A stretch of DNA of 64,000 bases from CAZIFG01 sp964539135. GTDB taxonomy: Bacteria > Margulisbacteria > Marinamargulisbacteria > GCA-2716485 > CAZIFG01. Shown here piece after piece: positions 32,465-41,804 of the stretch. Within the stretch, counting starts at the first letter, position 1, and every line of letters starts with the position of its first letter. The position numbers and the translations under genes were made by a program. The notes under the pieces were generated by a model. It was not told the origin of the DNA and made no database searches. It was given only the letters and a program-made list of their open reading frames with translations. The stretch lies in contig CAZIFG010000006.1 in the NCBI GenBank assembly GCA_964539135.1, positions 19,697 to 83,696 on the forward strand, given 5' to 3'.

Positions 32465-35053
32465 TTATTTTTTACTTTTCTCAGGGGTGAAGATTATTTT
32501 GCCGTCTTTTTCAGATAAGACAATCGTATCCTGAGGGACAATTTCGCCTTTGATTAGGGCCTTGGCTAAAGGCGTTTCTACTAAAGTTGTGATGATTCTT
32601 TTTAGGGGTCTTGCGCCATATTCTGGATCAAATCCTACTTTTGCCAGGTGTTTTTTGGCTTTTTTATCACATTCTAGTGTGATGTCTTTGTCCTTTAATC
32701 GGGTGATTAGATGGGTCAACTGAATTTCAACAATTTTAATGAGATTCTCTTCGGTGAGGGCATTAAAGATAATGATGTCATCAATTCGATTTAAAAATTC
32801 AGGTCTAAATTGGGACTTTAATTCGGATAGGACGGCGGCTTCTCGTTTTTCAGGTTCCGAAATATTTTGGATGAGTTTACTGCCGACATTTGAGGTTAAA
32901 ATGAGTATGGTGTTTTTAAAATCTACCGATTTTCCTTGGCTGTCTGTGAGGCGGCCTTCATCAAAGACTTGCAGGAGGATATTCATCACGTCTGGGTGGG
33001 CCTTTTCCATTTCATCCAACAAAATGACCGAATAAGGGCGTCTTCGTACAGCCTCTGTTAATTGACCACCTTCTTCGTGGCCAACATATCCTGGAGGGGC
33101 GCCTATAAGTCTGGATACGGCGTGTTTTTCCATGTATTCGGACATGTCGATTCTGACCATGTTTTTTTCACTGTCGAATAAAAGTTCGGCTAAGGATTTT
33201 GCGAGTTCGGTTTTTCCTACGCCTGTTGGACCTAAAAAGAGGAAACTGCCTATGGGTTTATTGGGATCGGATAAGCCGGACCTAGATCTTAAAATGGCAT
33301 CTGCTACTTTTTGAACGGCATCTGATTGTCCGATGACGCGTTTTTGAAGTTCTTCTTCTGAATGGAGTAGCTTTTCTTTTTCGCTTTCTCCCAATTTTGA
33401 TAGGGGAATACCTGTCCACTTTGAAATGATTTCATTGATGTCCTCACTATCTACCGCTTCTTTTAGCATCTTTTTCTCTTTTTGAATGCCTTCTAATTCT
33501 TTTGATTTTAAATTCATTTCTTTTTCATTTTCTGGTATTAATTTATATCTTATTTCAGACACTTTCTCGTAGTTCCCATTTCGTTCTTCTAGGAGTTCTG
33601 TGTGTTTGAGGGTTTCTATTTTTTCTTTTAGGCCTCGAATGGCTTGGATGAGTTCTTTTTCATGATTCCAATGTATTTGGAGGCCTTTAATCTGGTCTTT
33701 TAGTTCCGCAAGTTGGGTGTCAATTTTTTCCAATCGTTTTTTAGACGGAGCGTCCTTGTCGCTTTTTAGGGCTTGTTTTTCAATTTCCAATTGCGTTACT
33801 TTTCGACTGAATTCGTCAATTTCTTCCGGCATGCTGTCAATGCCAATGCGCAATCTGGAGGCGGCTTCGTCGATTAAATCGATGGCCTTGTCGGGTAAAA
33901 AACGTTCGGAAATATAGCGATGGGAAAGTTTGGCGGCTGAAATAATGGCATCGTCTAAAATTTTAATCCCATGGTGAATTTCGTATTTTTCTTTGAGTCC
34001 GCGTAAAATCGCAATGGTGTCATTTACAGAGGGTTCGCCTGTATAGACTTGCTGGAATCGTCGTTCTAAAGCGGAATCTTTTTCAATGTGTTTTCGATAT
34101 TCATTGAGGGTGGTTGCGCCGATGCAACTGAGTTCGCCTCTGGCAAGCGCGGGTTTGAGCATGTTGGCTGCATCTACGGCACCTTCACTGGCTCCAGCGC
34201 CCACGAGTGTGTGAATTTCATCAATAAACAGAATTACACCGCCAGCTTTTTCTTTGATTTCTTTTAGGACGGCTTTGAGTCGATCTTCAAATTCTCCACG
34301 GTATTTAGCGCCTGCAATTAAACTGCCTAAATCGAGGGTTAGGAGCTGTTTGTGTTTTAACAGATCGGGGACATCTCCAGAGACAATGCGTTGGGCTAAA
34401 CCTTCGACGATGGCGGTTTTTCCGACGCCAGGTTCTCCAATGAGAACGGGATTGTTTTTGGTTCTTCGGCATAAAATTTGAATGACACGTCGAATTTCAT
34501 CATCACGGCCAATAACGGGATCTAATTTTCCGGCTTGTGCTTTTTCAACTAAATCGACGGTATATTTTTCTAAGGCTTGGAATTTGTCTTCTGGATCTTG
34601 AGAATCCACTTTAGAGTGACCTCTGATTTCTTTTAATACACTTAAAATGGCTTCTTTTTTGAGTCCATTTTCTTTTAAGAGTGTGCCCACATCGTCTTTT
34701 TCTTGGATTAAGGCCAGTAAGAGATGTTCGCAGCTGATGTACTCATCTTGAAGCGCAGTGGCTTCTTTTTGGGCCATTTGAAAGAGTGTGTCTGTTTTGG
34801 GAGATAGCGTGTTTTGGCTAAATCCACTGACTTTGGGATATTTTTCAAGGGATTTGGTCGCGGAAGCGATTAAAGCAGTCGTGCTTCCGATTATTTTTTT
34901 AATTAAAGGCTGAATGAGGGTATCTTCCGTTTTTAAGAGGGCATTTAGGATATGGATTGGCGCTATTTCTTGGTTTTGATGTGCGGTTGCGATTTCTTGT
35001 GCGTTTTGCAGTACTTCTTGGCTTTTGTGCGTTAATTTGTTGATGTTAATCAT
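32465..35053 (-). CDS. clpB: ClpB disaggregase
   Basis: This 862-residue AAA+ chaperone dissolves protein aggregates with DnaK. It has the N-domain ('MININKLTHKSQEVLQNAQEIA'), first AAA module with 'GEPGVGKTAIVEGLAQRI', the middle coiled coil (about 400-520) that marks ClpB and distinguishes it from ClpA/ClpC, and second module with 'GPTGVGKTELAKSLAELL' and 'VRIDMSEYMEKHAVSRLIGAPPGYVGHEEGG'. ATG 35053 matches the family start; a GTG at 35065 is in frame but too close to the AAGGAG site. No CIRCE or obvious heat-shock promoter was seen upstream. Confidence 0.96.
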   Translation of the reverse strand: MININKLTHKSQEVLQNAQEIATAHQNQEIAPIHILNALLKTEDTLIQPLIKKIIGSTTALIASATKSLEKYPKVSGFSQNTLSPKTDTLFQMAQKEATALQDEYISCEHLLLALIQEKDDVGTLLKENGLKKEAILSVLKEIRGHSKVDSQDPEDKFQALEKYTVDLVEKAQAGKLDPVIGRDDEIRRVIQILCRRTKNNPVLIGEPGVGKTAIVEGLAQRIVSGDVPDLLKHKQLLTLDLGSLIAGAKYRGEFEDRLKAVLKEIKEKAGGVILFIDEIHTLVGAGASEGAVDAANMLKPALARGELSCIGATTLNEYRKHIEKDSALERRFQQVYTGEPSVNDTIAILRGLKEKYEIHHGIKILDDAIISAAKLSHRYISERFLPDKAIDLIDEAASRLRIGIDSMPEEIDEFSRKVTQLEIEKQALKSDKDAPSKKRLEKIDTQLAELKDQIKGLQIHWNHEKELIQAIRGLKEKIETLKHTELLEERNGNYEKVSEIRYKLIPENEKEMNLKSKELEGIQKEKKMLKEAVDSEDINEIISKWTGIPLSKLGESEKEKLLHSEEELQKRVIGQSDAVQKVADAILRSRSGLSDPNKPIGSFLFLGPTGVGKTELAKSLAELLFDSEKNMVRIDMSEYMEKHAVSRLIGAPPGYVGHEEGGQLTEAVRRRPYSVILLDEMEKAHPDVMNILLQVFDEGRLTDSQGKSVDFKNTILILTSNVGSKLIQNISEPEKREAAVLSELKSQFRPEFLNRIDDIIIFNALTEENLIKIVEIQLTHLITRLKDKDITLECDKKAKKHLAKVGFDPEYGARPLKRIITTLVETPLAKALIKGEIVPQDTIVLSEKDGKIIFTPEKSKK

Positions 35054-35223
35054 GATCTGATGCACTCCTTTTGATGTGTTGATGGTTCTGCTTTTTAAGA
35101 TAGCATGTGGCGTGCCATTATCGACTGTTTAATTTTTATACACTTTTTATTTTTTTATGTTTAGATTTTTATTTTTTTGTCGATTTAATCTACAGACTTT
35201 TTTTTGGGGGGATTTGTTTTTTT

Positions 35224-37536
35224 ATGCGTGGGCTTGGCGATTCTCATTTTGGACCTTTTAATTCTTCTCAATCTGGGAAGTTTTCTAGACCAGATACGCC
35301 TAGATCTGCTCGATCTAGATCTGGTACGCCTAGACCTACTCGATCTAGATCTGATATGCCTTCTCCTTCCCGACCGCATACGGCTAGAGAGTCGGGTGAC
35401 GGCAGATCTTCAACAGGTCAATTTCCTACTCCTCCTATTACTGTCATTTCTTCTCTTACCTCACGCACGACTGGTGATGTCGTTACACCTCAGATAGAGG
35501 CGCTTCGTTTACCGCCTGCAGTTGATTTGCTAGGGAAGGGCGTTACGGAGGCATGGGGGTCGCCTCGACCTGGTTCAGTAGCGTCTTCTGTTAGTGTGAG
35601 TCCTTCTCCTTCTGAAACATGGGGTTCTCGTTTTGGCCCTGTTCGCGTACCGCGTTTGAATTTATCAGATGTTAGGTCGCCATCTCCGGAGGTTTCTTCA
35701 CCCTCTGCGTTTATAGCTGCACCGTCACCTCCAAAGGGAGAGAGGACTTCTTCTCTTTTTGGAGCACCTTCTCCTAGAGTTCCATTTAGAAAGGGTTCTT
35801 CGCCTCTTAAAGAGAACTCTAAGGCACCTGATTTGTCGTCTGTGCCTGTTCGGGCGCCATCTTCTCAGAGTGGTGGAGTTGTTTCTGCCCAACGACCGTC
35901 TTCACGTGGGCGATCTGTTTCTGTGTCGCATAGGACAGCAACGGGGTCTGGGGGACTTTCTGCTCAAACATCATCTCCGATTTCAGGTTTGAGATCTAGC
36001 TCTGGCGTACCTCGTGTTTTTGATGCTGTTCGAGATAATACCCCTTCTTATGGATTTGAAGTGGAGCTGAGTGTTAAGGCGTCTCGTCCCGGCTCTAAGC
36101 TAAATCTTTGTAGACTCGTATCGAATACAGGGAAGCCTTATTATGCTAAAGGGAATGATTCTTATACGGATTGGGATGGAAAGCCTTTATTTAAAAATGA
36201 TTATATTGAAATTCATATGGAAACAGGGGGACGTTTGGAAATTGTTCAAAGCGCTAAAAGCACGCAGAATGCTGAGGGAAAAAGGATTGCTATTGACATG
36301 ATGAGAGCCTTTGCAGATCTTTTGCCGCAGGTTTTTAATGATGGAGCGCCTAAACTGCTTTTAAAAGAAGTGGTTTCTCGTGTGTGTGCACGGCATCCTT
36401 TGTTGGCTTCATTGCCTTTGGTGCCACATGAAGAGCTTGATGAATTTTATCTTCCCGTTATGACGGGGGGGACTGTTAAGCTTGCACCTCAGCTTACCTC
36501 TAGTATTCCTTTAGACGCAGTGGGGAAACTCTTTGGAGATGAGCGTTTTGGAGGTGTGACATCTGATGGGGCGCTTTCTCCTTGGATGGTAGAAGTATTT
36601 TCTAAACGCTATGCGGCCGAGATTGTGACAGCTATGCGGCCTGATGCTTCCCATAAATTGGATAAGTTGCAGTCTTTTGTGATGCTTTTAATTCAGCCTG
36701 TGCTTACTTATAAGCGTTCAAGTGAGATTGTGGCGGCAGAGGCTCGTGGGGATTATATGAAAAATAATTTTCGATTTTTACTTAAATCCAATCTGGCGGC
36801 TTTGTATCGTTCTGGTTTAAGTGATCGAGATCGTTTACTGATTGCGTCCTTCCATCGAAATGGACAGTCAGGGGTAGATGCATTATTGGATTCTATTGTG
36901 TCTTGTTTGGATAATCCCTTAAAGGGAAAATGTGGGACGCTTTATTCAACCGAACTTGCTTTTTTAAAAAGTGCGATGCCGCTTTCCATGCGGCCTGTTC
37001 CAGATACTTTTTTAAATTCGATTTATGCGTCTTTTGCTTCGGATGCTTTTAATATTTCTGCGGATCAATCGGGGGCTATTGTAAGTGTTTTGCGTTCTTG
37101 TGGTGTTTTGAGTTCTAGTTCTTCTTTAGGGCTTAGACAAGAGGATTGTCTATTTATTACTCGGCCTCTTATTCAGTCCGATGCAGATCTTATTCGTCGT
37201 ACGTTAAGGCTTACCGGGATTGATGATTCGAATCAAGAGGTCTTTTTAGCGTTTTTAAATCAGCGCTGTTGTGAGTTGTGTTCCGATGCAGCTAGAGCTG
37301 TTTTAATCGGGGATTATTGTGACTCCATTTCTCAGAAGGGTTATGAGGATGGGCGTAAATCGGGTCCTTTGATGGAGGCTACTTTAGAATATCGACATGT
37401 TTTAGGTCATGGTCTTTCGACACCAGAGAAGTTTGTTGCAGAGCATGAACGGATAGGGGGTTTTTTAGAGGGGATTATCGATGCCTCTCGTTCAGCGACC
37501 CAAAGGCGTCGAGATGTTCGTTTAGATCAGCCTTAA
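35224..37536 (+). CDS. Large protein with Arg-Ser-rich N-terminus, function unknown
   Basis: The 770-residue chain starts at ATG 35224 after GGGGGGA; an upstream in-frame ATG at 35107 would add an improbable Phe-rich run. The first 265 residues are low-complexity Ser/Pro/Arg ('PRSARSRSGTPRPTRSRSD', then S-P and S-S-P repeats), like eukaryotic RS domains, and the DNA there has short tandem repeats. A folded region opens 'YGFEVELSVKA' (about 276) with 'IEIHMETGGRLEIVQSA' (about 328); the G-F-E-x-E plus L-E-I-x-S pattern vaguely recalls amidoligases. The remaining 400 residues are helical. It overlaps the convergent 37522 gene by 15 bp. Confidence 0.55.
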   Translation: MRGLGDSHFGPFNSSQSGKFSRPDTPRSARSRSGTPRPTRSRSDMPSPSRPHTARESGDGRSSTGQFPTPPITVISSLTSRTTGDVVTPQIEALRLPPAVDLLGKGVTEAWGSPRPGSVASSVSVSPSPSETWGSRFGPVRVPRLNLSDVRSPSPEVSSPSAFIAAPSPPKGERTSSLFGAPSPRVPFRKGSSPLKENSKAPDLSSVPVRAPSSQSGGVVSAQRPSSRGRSVSVSHRTATGSGGLSAQTSSPISGLRSSSGVPRVFDAVRDNTPSYGFEVELSVKASRPGSKLNLCRLVSNTGKPYYAKGNDSYTDWDGKPLFKNDYIEIHMETGGRLEIVQSAKSTQNAEGKRIAIDMMRAFADLLPQVFNDGAPKLLLKEVVSRVCARHPLLASLPLVPHEELDEFYLPVMTGGTVKLAPQLTSSIPLDAVGKLFGDERFGGVTSDGALSPWMVEVFSKRYAAEIVTAMRPDASHKLDKLQSFVMLLIQPVLTYKRSSEIVAAEARGDYMKNNFRFLLKSNLAALYRSGLSDRDRLLIASFHRNGQSGVDALLDSIVSCLDNPLKGKCGTLYSTELAFLKSAMPLSMRPVPDTFLNSIYASFASDAFNISADQSGAIVSVLRSCGVLSSSSSLGLRQEDCLFITRPLIQSDADLIRRTLRLTGIDDSNQEVFLAFLNQRCCELCSDAARAVLIGDYCDSISQKGYEDGRKSGPLMEATLEYRHVLGHGLSTPEKFVAEHERIGGFLEGIIDASRSATQRRRDVRLDQP

Positions 37537-39816
37537 TTCTCTGAGTGTTTGATGTAACGTTATTAGAGTCGTGTGGAATAGGTCATCTAAATCTCGACAA
37601 ATGCCAATTTCCGTTTTTATTTTTTCTCTTATTGTTGTCAGCCTGTCATATGCGATTTGAGTTTCTTTTTTTCGCTTATGGATTTCTGGGGTTGCTTGGA
37701 TGTCTCCTGTGATTTTTTGTAGTGCTATTTGAAAGTCTGTCGTTTTTTTTAGAATTTCTGAATGGGGTGTTAGTGCGTTTTCTATTTCATTTAAGGCTTT
37801 TCGTAGCGCCTTTAGTCCCGAACATGTTTCTTTTAGTTCGGCTATTTTTGGTACAAGTATGCCTCTTAATGGCATTTCAGTCGTATCGTCTAGACTTACA
37901 ATGAGTCTATATACTGCGGTTTCTTTTTTGTTATAGCGTGTGTGGTGTAAGTGAATTAGAACGCTTTTTAAATGGTGTCTAGCAGCTGTGCTTACAAATT
38001 GTTTGATGCTCTTGTCTGTATCTAATAGGCCTAACCACTTTTCAATATGGGGTTCTAATGCGGCTACTATTTCTTCATCATGATCTCTTTGGAATTCTGG
38101 AATTTGAAACAGGCTTTCTTTCATGTTTGTGACGATTCTTTTTGCGTCTCGTAATTGGTTGCAGCTTTCTTTGACGTTTTGAATGTCTCTTTGGATGTTC
38201 TCGCAGGCGCTTCCAAAGGCTATGGTGTTAAGTTTCTCACTTTTTAAACGTGTTAGCTCAAGGCTTGTATTATAGATATGAACGATAATATTTCGTATTT
38301 GTATGATTCGATTTTGTTCGGATTTATCGGTTTCTTTTCTTTCGCTTTCTTTGAGCGCTTCTAATAGTGTATCTAGGTTTTTGAGGACATGACGCATCAT
38401 GCTGTGTCTGTTTTGAGGGGATTCCAGAATGCGAATGTCTAAGGCAGTTTCAATGGCGGGAAAGATATGATCTACAATATCGACTAATTCTAAAAGGCCT
38501 TTTCCTGTGATTAGGGCGATACAGTGGGCTGTTTGTCGCTTTAATTCGCTTTTAAATGTTGCGCGTCTGAGTTTACTTTCTTTATAATTGGCCAAATAGA
38601 GTTTCTCTTCTATTGTGGTATCGGCATTTATTTTTTCCATGAGTTTGCGTTTAAGAGATTTATACAGGGTGTGCTGAAGTGTGGTTCTATGTAGGGAGTC
38701 ATGGTGGTATATGACATACTTTAAACCTGCTGTTAAGCTTGCCCAACCACAATTTCCGGTTTTTTGAGGGCTGGCGGTGAGGCTTTCTTTTGGACCTTGT
38801 GTTGTGGCTTGATCTCTGACATAGGCATATAGTGCATCGATGCTTGTTTCTGTTCTTTTTTTCTTTCGAAGCGCTATGAGTATTTCTGCCGTTTTTTTGG
38901 CGGTTTTGAATTCGTAGTGAATATAGACGTCTTTTTCGGTTTCAGGCCTTAGGCCCCTGTTACATAGGGTAATCCGGAATTCACCTTTTTTTGTTTTTGA
39001 CAGGGCACAGTCTATATAGTGGCCTCTGTCTTCTCCTTCGCCACATGTTCCAAAATCTCCGAGTTCTACGCATTCTTTTTCCGATAGGGTTTGAAGTTGT
39101 TTTTCGATTTCTTTTTTTACCTCTAGATCTTCTACATGGTCTAAAGCGGCTAAAGTGGCCATGATGTGTTCGCTTTTTTCTAAACTGCTTATCATACTTT
39201 GGGGAGCGGTTTCCTTTAAAAGGGCATATGCAATCGTTCTATAGAACTCAATGTCGGAACTGAAAAATCCAATGGTGTTGGTGTAGTCCATGGTGTGGGC
39301 ATCTTCATGATTTGTCAGCATTTGAATCAGTTTGTGTTTTTGAGTGGGATTTAAACCTGGAATACTCTGCTTGATGATTTCTGCTGTTGGTGTGGATTTT
39401 TGTTTCAATAAATTGAGATAGTAGTTTCCACTGGGATGGCCTTTCTGGATGTCTCCACCGTATTTGAGGACAAGAGCAATTCGAGAAAATAAGGTTTTTT
39501 TGTCGGTAGTTTCGGCGTGGAAATCTTGGTTTAACGCTTCCATAAAATAAGCGGTGACGGTTTGTCTTGTGCCTTCTATTATTGCGTTTGGGTGTATGCT
39601 TCCATTGGCTAGTTTTTGAAACAGTGTTTTTGTGTCGTGGGGTATTTTGCCTAATTTGATAGGGGGGATAGGGGGAGCCATTACGGTTGCGCTTGTTGGG
39701 GGAAAGAGTGCTGGGAAGAGTTCGTGTAACCTTTCTTGGGATATTTTAGTTGGGGGGGCGGTAGGGGGTACGGGACGATGGTGTGTTTGCGCTAATCTGG
39801 CGATTATTTTTTTCAT
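37522..39816 (-). CDS. Large helical protein with cysteine-protease-like motif
   Basis: This 764-residue soluble protein has a Pro-rich start (residues 14-55), helices to about 245, a strand-rich segment 'GHYIDCALSKTKKGEFRITLCNRG' (His266), 'KDVYIHYEFK', and 'QKTGNCGWASLTAGLKYVIY' (Cys356), then about 390 residues of long helices or coiled coil. A conserved-looking G-N-C-x-W helix start after a His-bearing strand is typical of papain-fold enzymes, here in His-before-Cys order as in permuted NlpC/LRAT-like folds. This is a motif-level inference. It has no signal peptide and no recognised neighbour. It could be a host-directed protein. Confidence 0.5.
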   Translation of the reverse strand: MKKIIARLAQTHHRPVPPTAPPTKISQERLHELFPALFPPTSATVMAPPIPPIKLGKIPHDTKTLFQKLANGSIHPNAIIEGTRQTVTAYFMEALNQDFHAETTDKKTLFSRIALVLKYGGDIQKGHPSGNYYLNLLKQKSTPTAEIIKQSIPGLNPTQKHKLIQMLTNHEDAHTMDYTNTIGFFSSDIEFYRTIAYALLKETAPQSMISSLEKSEHIMATLAALDHVEDLEVKKEIEKQLQTLSEKECVELGDFGTCGEGEDRGHYIDCALSKTKKGEFRITLCNRGLRPETEKDVYIHYEFKTAKKTAEILIALRKKKRTETSIDALYAYVRDQATTQGPKESLTASPQKTGNCGWASLTAGLKYVIYHHDSLHRTTLQHTLYKSLKRKLMEKINADTTIEEKLYLANYKESKLRRATFKSELKRQTAHCIALITGKGLLELVDIVDHIFPAIETALDIRILESPQNRHSMMRHVLKNLDTLLEALKESERKETDKSEQNRIIQIRNIIVHIYNTSLELTRLKSEKLNTIAFGSACENIQRDIQNVKESCNQLRDAKRIVTNMKESLFQIPEFQRDHDEEIVAALEPHIEKWLGLLDTDKSIKQFVSTAARHHLKSVLIHLHHTRYNKKETAVYRLIVSLDDTTEMPLRGILVPKIAELKETCSGLKALRKALNEIENALTPHSEILKKTTDFQIALQKITGDIQATPEIHKRKKETQIAYDRLTTIREKIKTEIGICRDLDDLFHTTLITLHQTLRELRLI

Positions 39817-39895
39817 TTTTGAATCCCTTTTTTTAATTTGGAGTGCTCTTTTTTTATCGATGTTCTTGGTTTTGAAATTGCATTTTTTATAGCAT

Positions 39896-40033
39896 GGAAC
39901 TGTTGAAGCCTATTTTGGCCATCTGCTGTTTTATCCTTGTCCTCAAGTCCTCATTTATTACATATAAACTCTGTGCTTTCGGTCTCGGAATGCCTTGCAT
40001 ATGATCCAAACGTAGGCATTTCGCAACAGTCCC
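39896..40033. mobile_element. Miniature inverted-repeat element, second near-complete copy
   Basis: It shares most of its interior with the 6943-7084 copy ('GTCCTCAAGTCCTCATTTAT', 'GCTTTCGG', 'GATCCAA', 'CGTAGGC'). The right end reads ATTTCGCAACAGTCCC; the left end is eroded (GGAACTGTTG, missing CGA). AGCAT stands on both sides (39891-39895 and 40034-40038), extendable to AGCATG, a 5-6 bp target duplication. It ends 46 bases before the GTG start of the serine protease gene. Confidence 0.85.
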
Positions 40034-40079
40034 AGCATGCAATTTTTTGGCATTTTTTTTTCGATTACAAGATATCGTG

Positions 40080-41804
40080 GTGTATAAAATTATTTCTGTG
40101 GGGCCTATTTTGGTCAGAGATTCGCTTGTACCTGAATCTCATTCAGATGGCCTAGAGGCGCTTCATACTGTTATGTTGATGTTTTTGGCACTTTTAACCC
40201 TTTTAAATGGGGGTGGGATTTTGCCTGCTCTTTATATTTTGAGTTTTTCAGATTCGATGAACACCCCCTTGGCTGAAGGTATTCGGTTTTTATCTTCTCC
40301 GCTTTTTGGGTTTTTAAAGGGGGCGAATACGCTTCTTCAGACTGGGCACTCGCAGCGTTTATTGGGAAAGCTACCGTCGACGATGGTGTGTGCGGGATTG
40401 AGTGCTGGATATTTTTATTATGATCCCCATGCCATGCTTGTGAGAGGCGTGGTGGCAGGGTCTATTTATGGCATGTCTCGAGCGTTTCCTCGCTATGCCC
40501 CTTATGTAGATCGTTTGAGTACGCTGTCTCAGGCGGCCTTTGTTGCGTATTCTAGCATTTCAAATGCGGCGCAACCTATAGAGAGGTCTGGATTAAGAGG
40601 TAGCCGTGCTTTGGTTACAAATGATTATTCTTCTTGTGAGGCCCTTTATGCCATGGGTAGAGATTATCCTGAAGTGGGTACTTTTTTCTCGGATTCCGTG
40701 CGGTGCTCCGTGAGCAATGTTGGTACGTTAAGGGATTTTTTGAGCTATGCTGTGAGAGAAGGGCATTTAACAGAGCCTCAGGTTCTTCCTTATAGGGATA
40801 TTAATCCAGCGCTTTATTTGGGCAGTACGGCGGCCCATTGTGGCCCAAAGTCATTATCTGCCAGTTCTTTTGCTGTGGGAACGGTTAATTTTCAAGTTAA
40901 CGGTACCTATTCTGTTAAAGCGGAACCTTTTTATGCTTTACATCAATCAGAACGATCTTATTATGAGTCGGATGAGTTGTTTGGTGTTTTTTTAGGTCCA
41001 AACGATTTACCGGGATTTGCTTTGCCTTCTGGGGATTTTTCAGATGTTTCTTCAGGCGTTATAATTGGCGCCTCTCCGTATTCTGAATCCACCCCTCCTT
41101 TTTTAAGTGCGTGTGGGTTAAATGGAAATCAAAATGGCAAGGGGTTGTGCACCATGCGAGGGGCTCCCTTTTCAAGGCTTTTAAGAAAGTCGGCTTATTT
41201 GAATCTTGCTAATGAATATGATTTTAATACAAGTTCTTTAATTTCTGCGCATAACCCTGCGATATATCCTGGAGATAGTGGCGGTGCGTGGGTTTTTACA
41301 GATTCTAATGGCACTCGGGTTCAAATAGGCATTACAAGTTATGGAGGGAGCTACCGTATCAATTCGAGTTATTTTGAATTATCGGGAGCACTGGCTTTAG
41401 AGCCTGCTTTATTAAGAGAGAGCTCTCGGTTTATTTTGAATCGGTTACGTCGTTTTTGTGAGGTGCTTCCGAATGTGTGTGATTCTAGGGGTGGGGCTAG
41501 TACGGCGGGGATAGGGGATCTTGTGTGTTCGGATATTGAGTCTAGAGATCTGAAAAATCTTATTATTGTGGCTACACTCCTTTCTTTTAATGGGGTTATT
41601 TGTTGTTGTTGTGGCTTTTATTTCTTTTCTTCTTATTGTCGTCGGGTTCGTGTTCAACCTGCGCCTCCTCAGGCGCCACCTTTTCTTCCAGTTGTGATCG
41701 CTGCTCCAGTTGGGCAGCCGCCTAATTCGGGGCCTGTTGCGCAGGTTCAACCTCAACCTCATCCTCAAGGCGATTTGGTTCTGCAGAATTTAGATGAGGC
41801 TTAG
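40080..41804 (+). CDS. Membrane-anchored trypsin-like serine protease
   Basis: I start it at GTG 40080 because MYKIISVGPILVRDSLVPES then matches the N-tail of the 28153 protein; an ATG at 40047 lies upstream in frame. The 574-residue chain has an N-terminal hydrophobic helix (about 30-50), the S1 protease triad in order ('GSTAAHCG' His253, 'ESDELFGVFLG' Asp298, 'YPGDSGGAWVF' Ser400), then a C-terminal membrane helix (about 494-510) with a Cys-rich edge (ICCCCGFYFFSSYCRR) and a Pro/Gln-rich tail. The triad makes an active extracytoplasmic protease likely; the target is unknown. It overlaps the convergent heptosyltransferase gene by 4 bp. Confidence 0.75.
   Translation: MYKIISVGPILVRDSLVPESHSDGLEALHTVMLMFLALLTLLNGGGILPALYILSFSDSMNTPLAEGIRFLSSPLFGFLKGANTLLQTGHSQRLLGKLPSTMVCAGLSAGYFYYDPHAMLVRGVVAGSIYGMSRAFPRYAPYVDRLSTLSQAAFVAYSSISNAAQPIERSGLRGSRALVTNDYSSCEALYAMGRDYPEVGTFFSDSVRCSVSNVGTLRDFLSYAVREGHLTEPQVLPYRDINPALYLGSTAAHCGPKSLSASSFAVGTVNFQVNGTYSVKAEPFYALHQSERSYYESDELFGVFLGPNDLPGFALPSGDFSDVSSGVIIGASPYSESTPPFLSACGLNGNQNGKGLCTMRGAPFSRLLRKSAYLNLANEYDFNTSSLISAHNPAIYPGDSGGAWVFTDSNGTRVQIGITSYGGSYRINSSYFELSGALALEPALLRESSRFILNRLRRFCEVLPNVCDSRGGASTAGIGDLVCSDIESRDLKNLIIVATLLSFNGVICCCCGFYFFSSYCRRVRVQPAPPQAPPFLPVVIAAPVGQPPNSGPVAQVQPQPHPQGDLVLQNLDEA

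Noticed and set aside
35280..35380. Short direct repeats that could suggest a CRISPR-like or tandem array
   Set aside because: The repeats are short, imperfect and in frame, encoding the Arg-Ser-rich tail; there are no regular spacers.
36049..36270. Amidoligase-like G-F-E-x-E and L-E-I-x-S pattern in the RS-rich protein
   Set aside because: Two very short motifs and no clear ATP-grasp features; not enough for a functional call.
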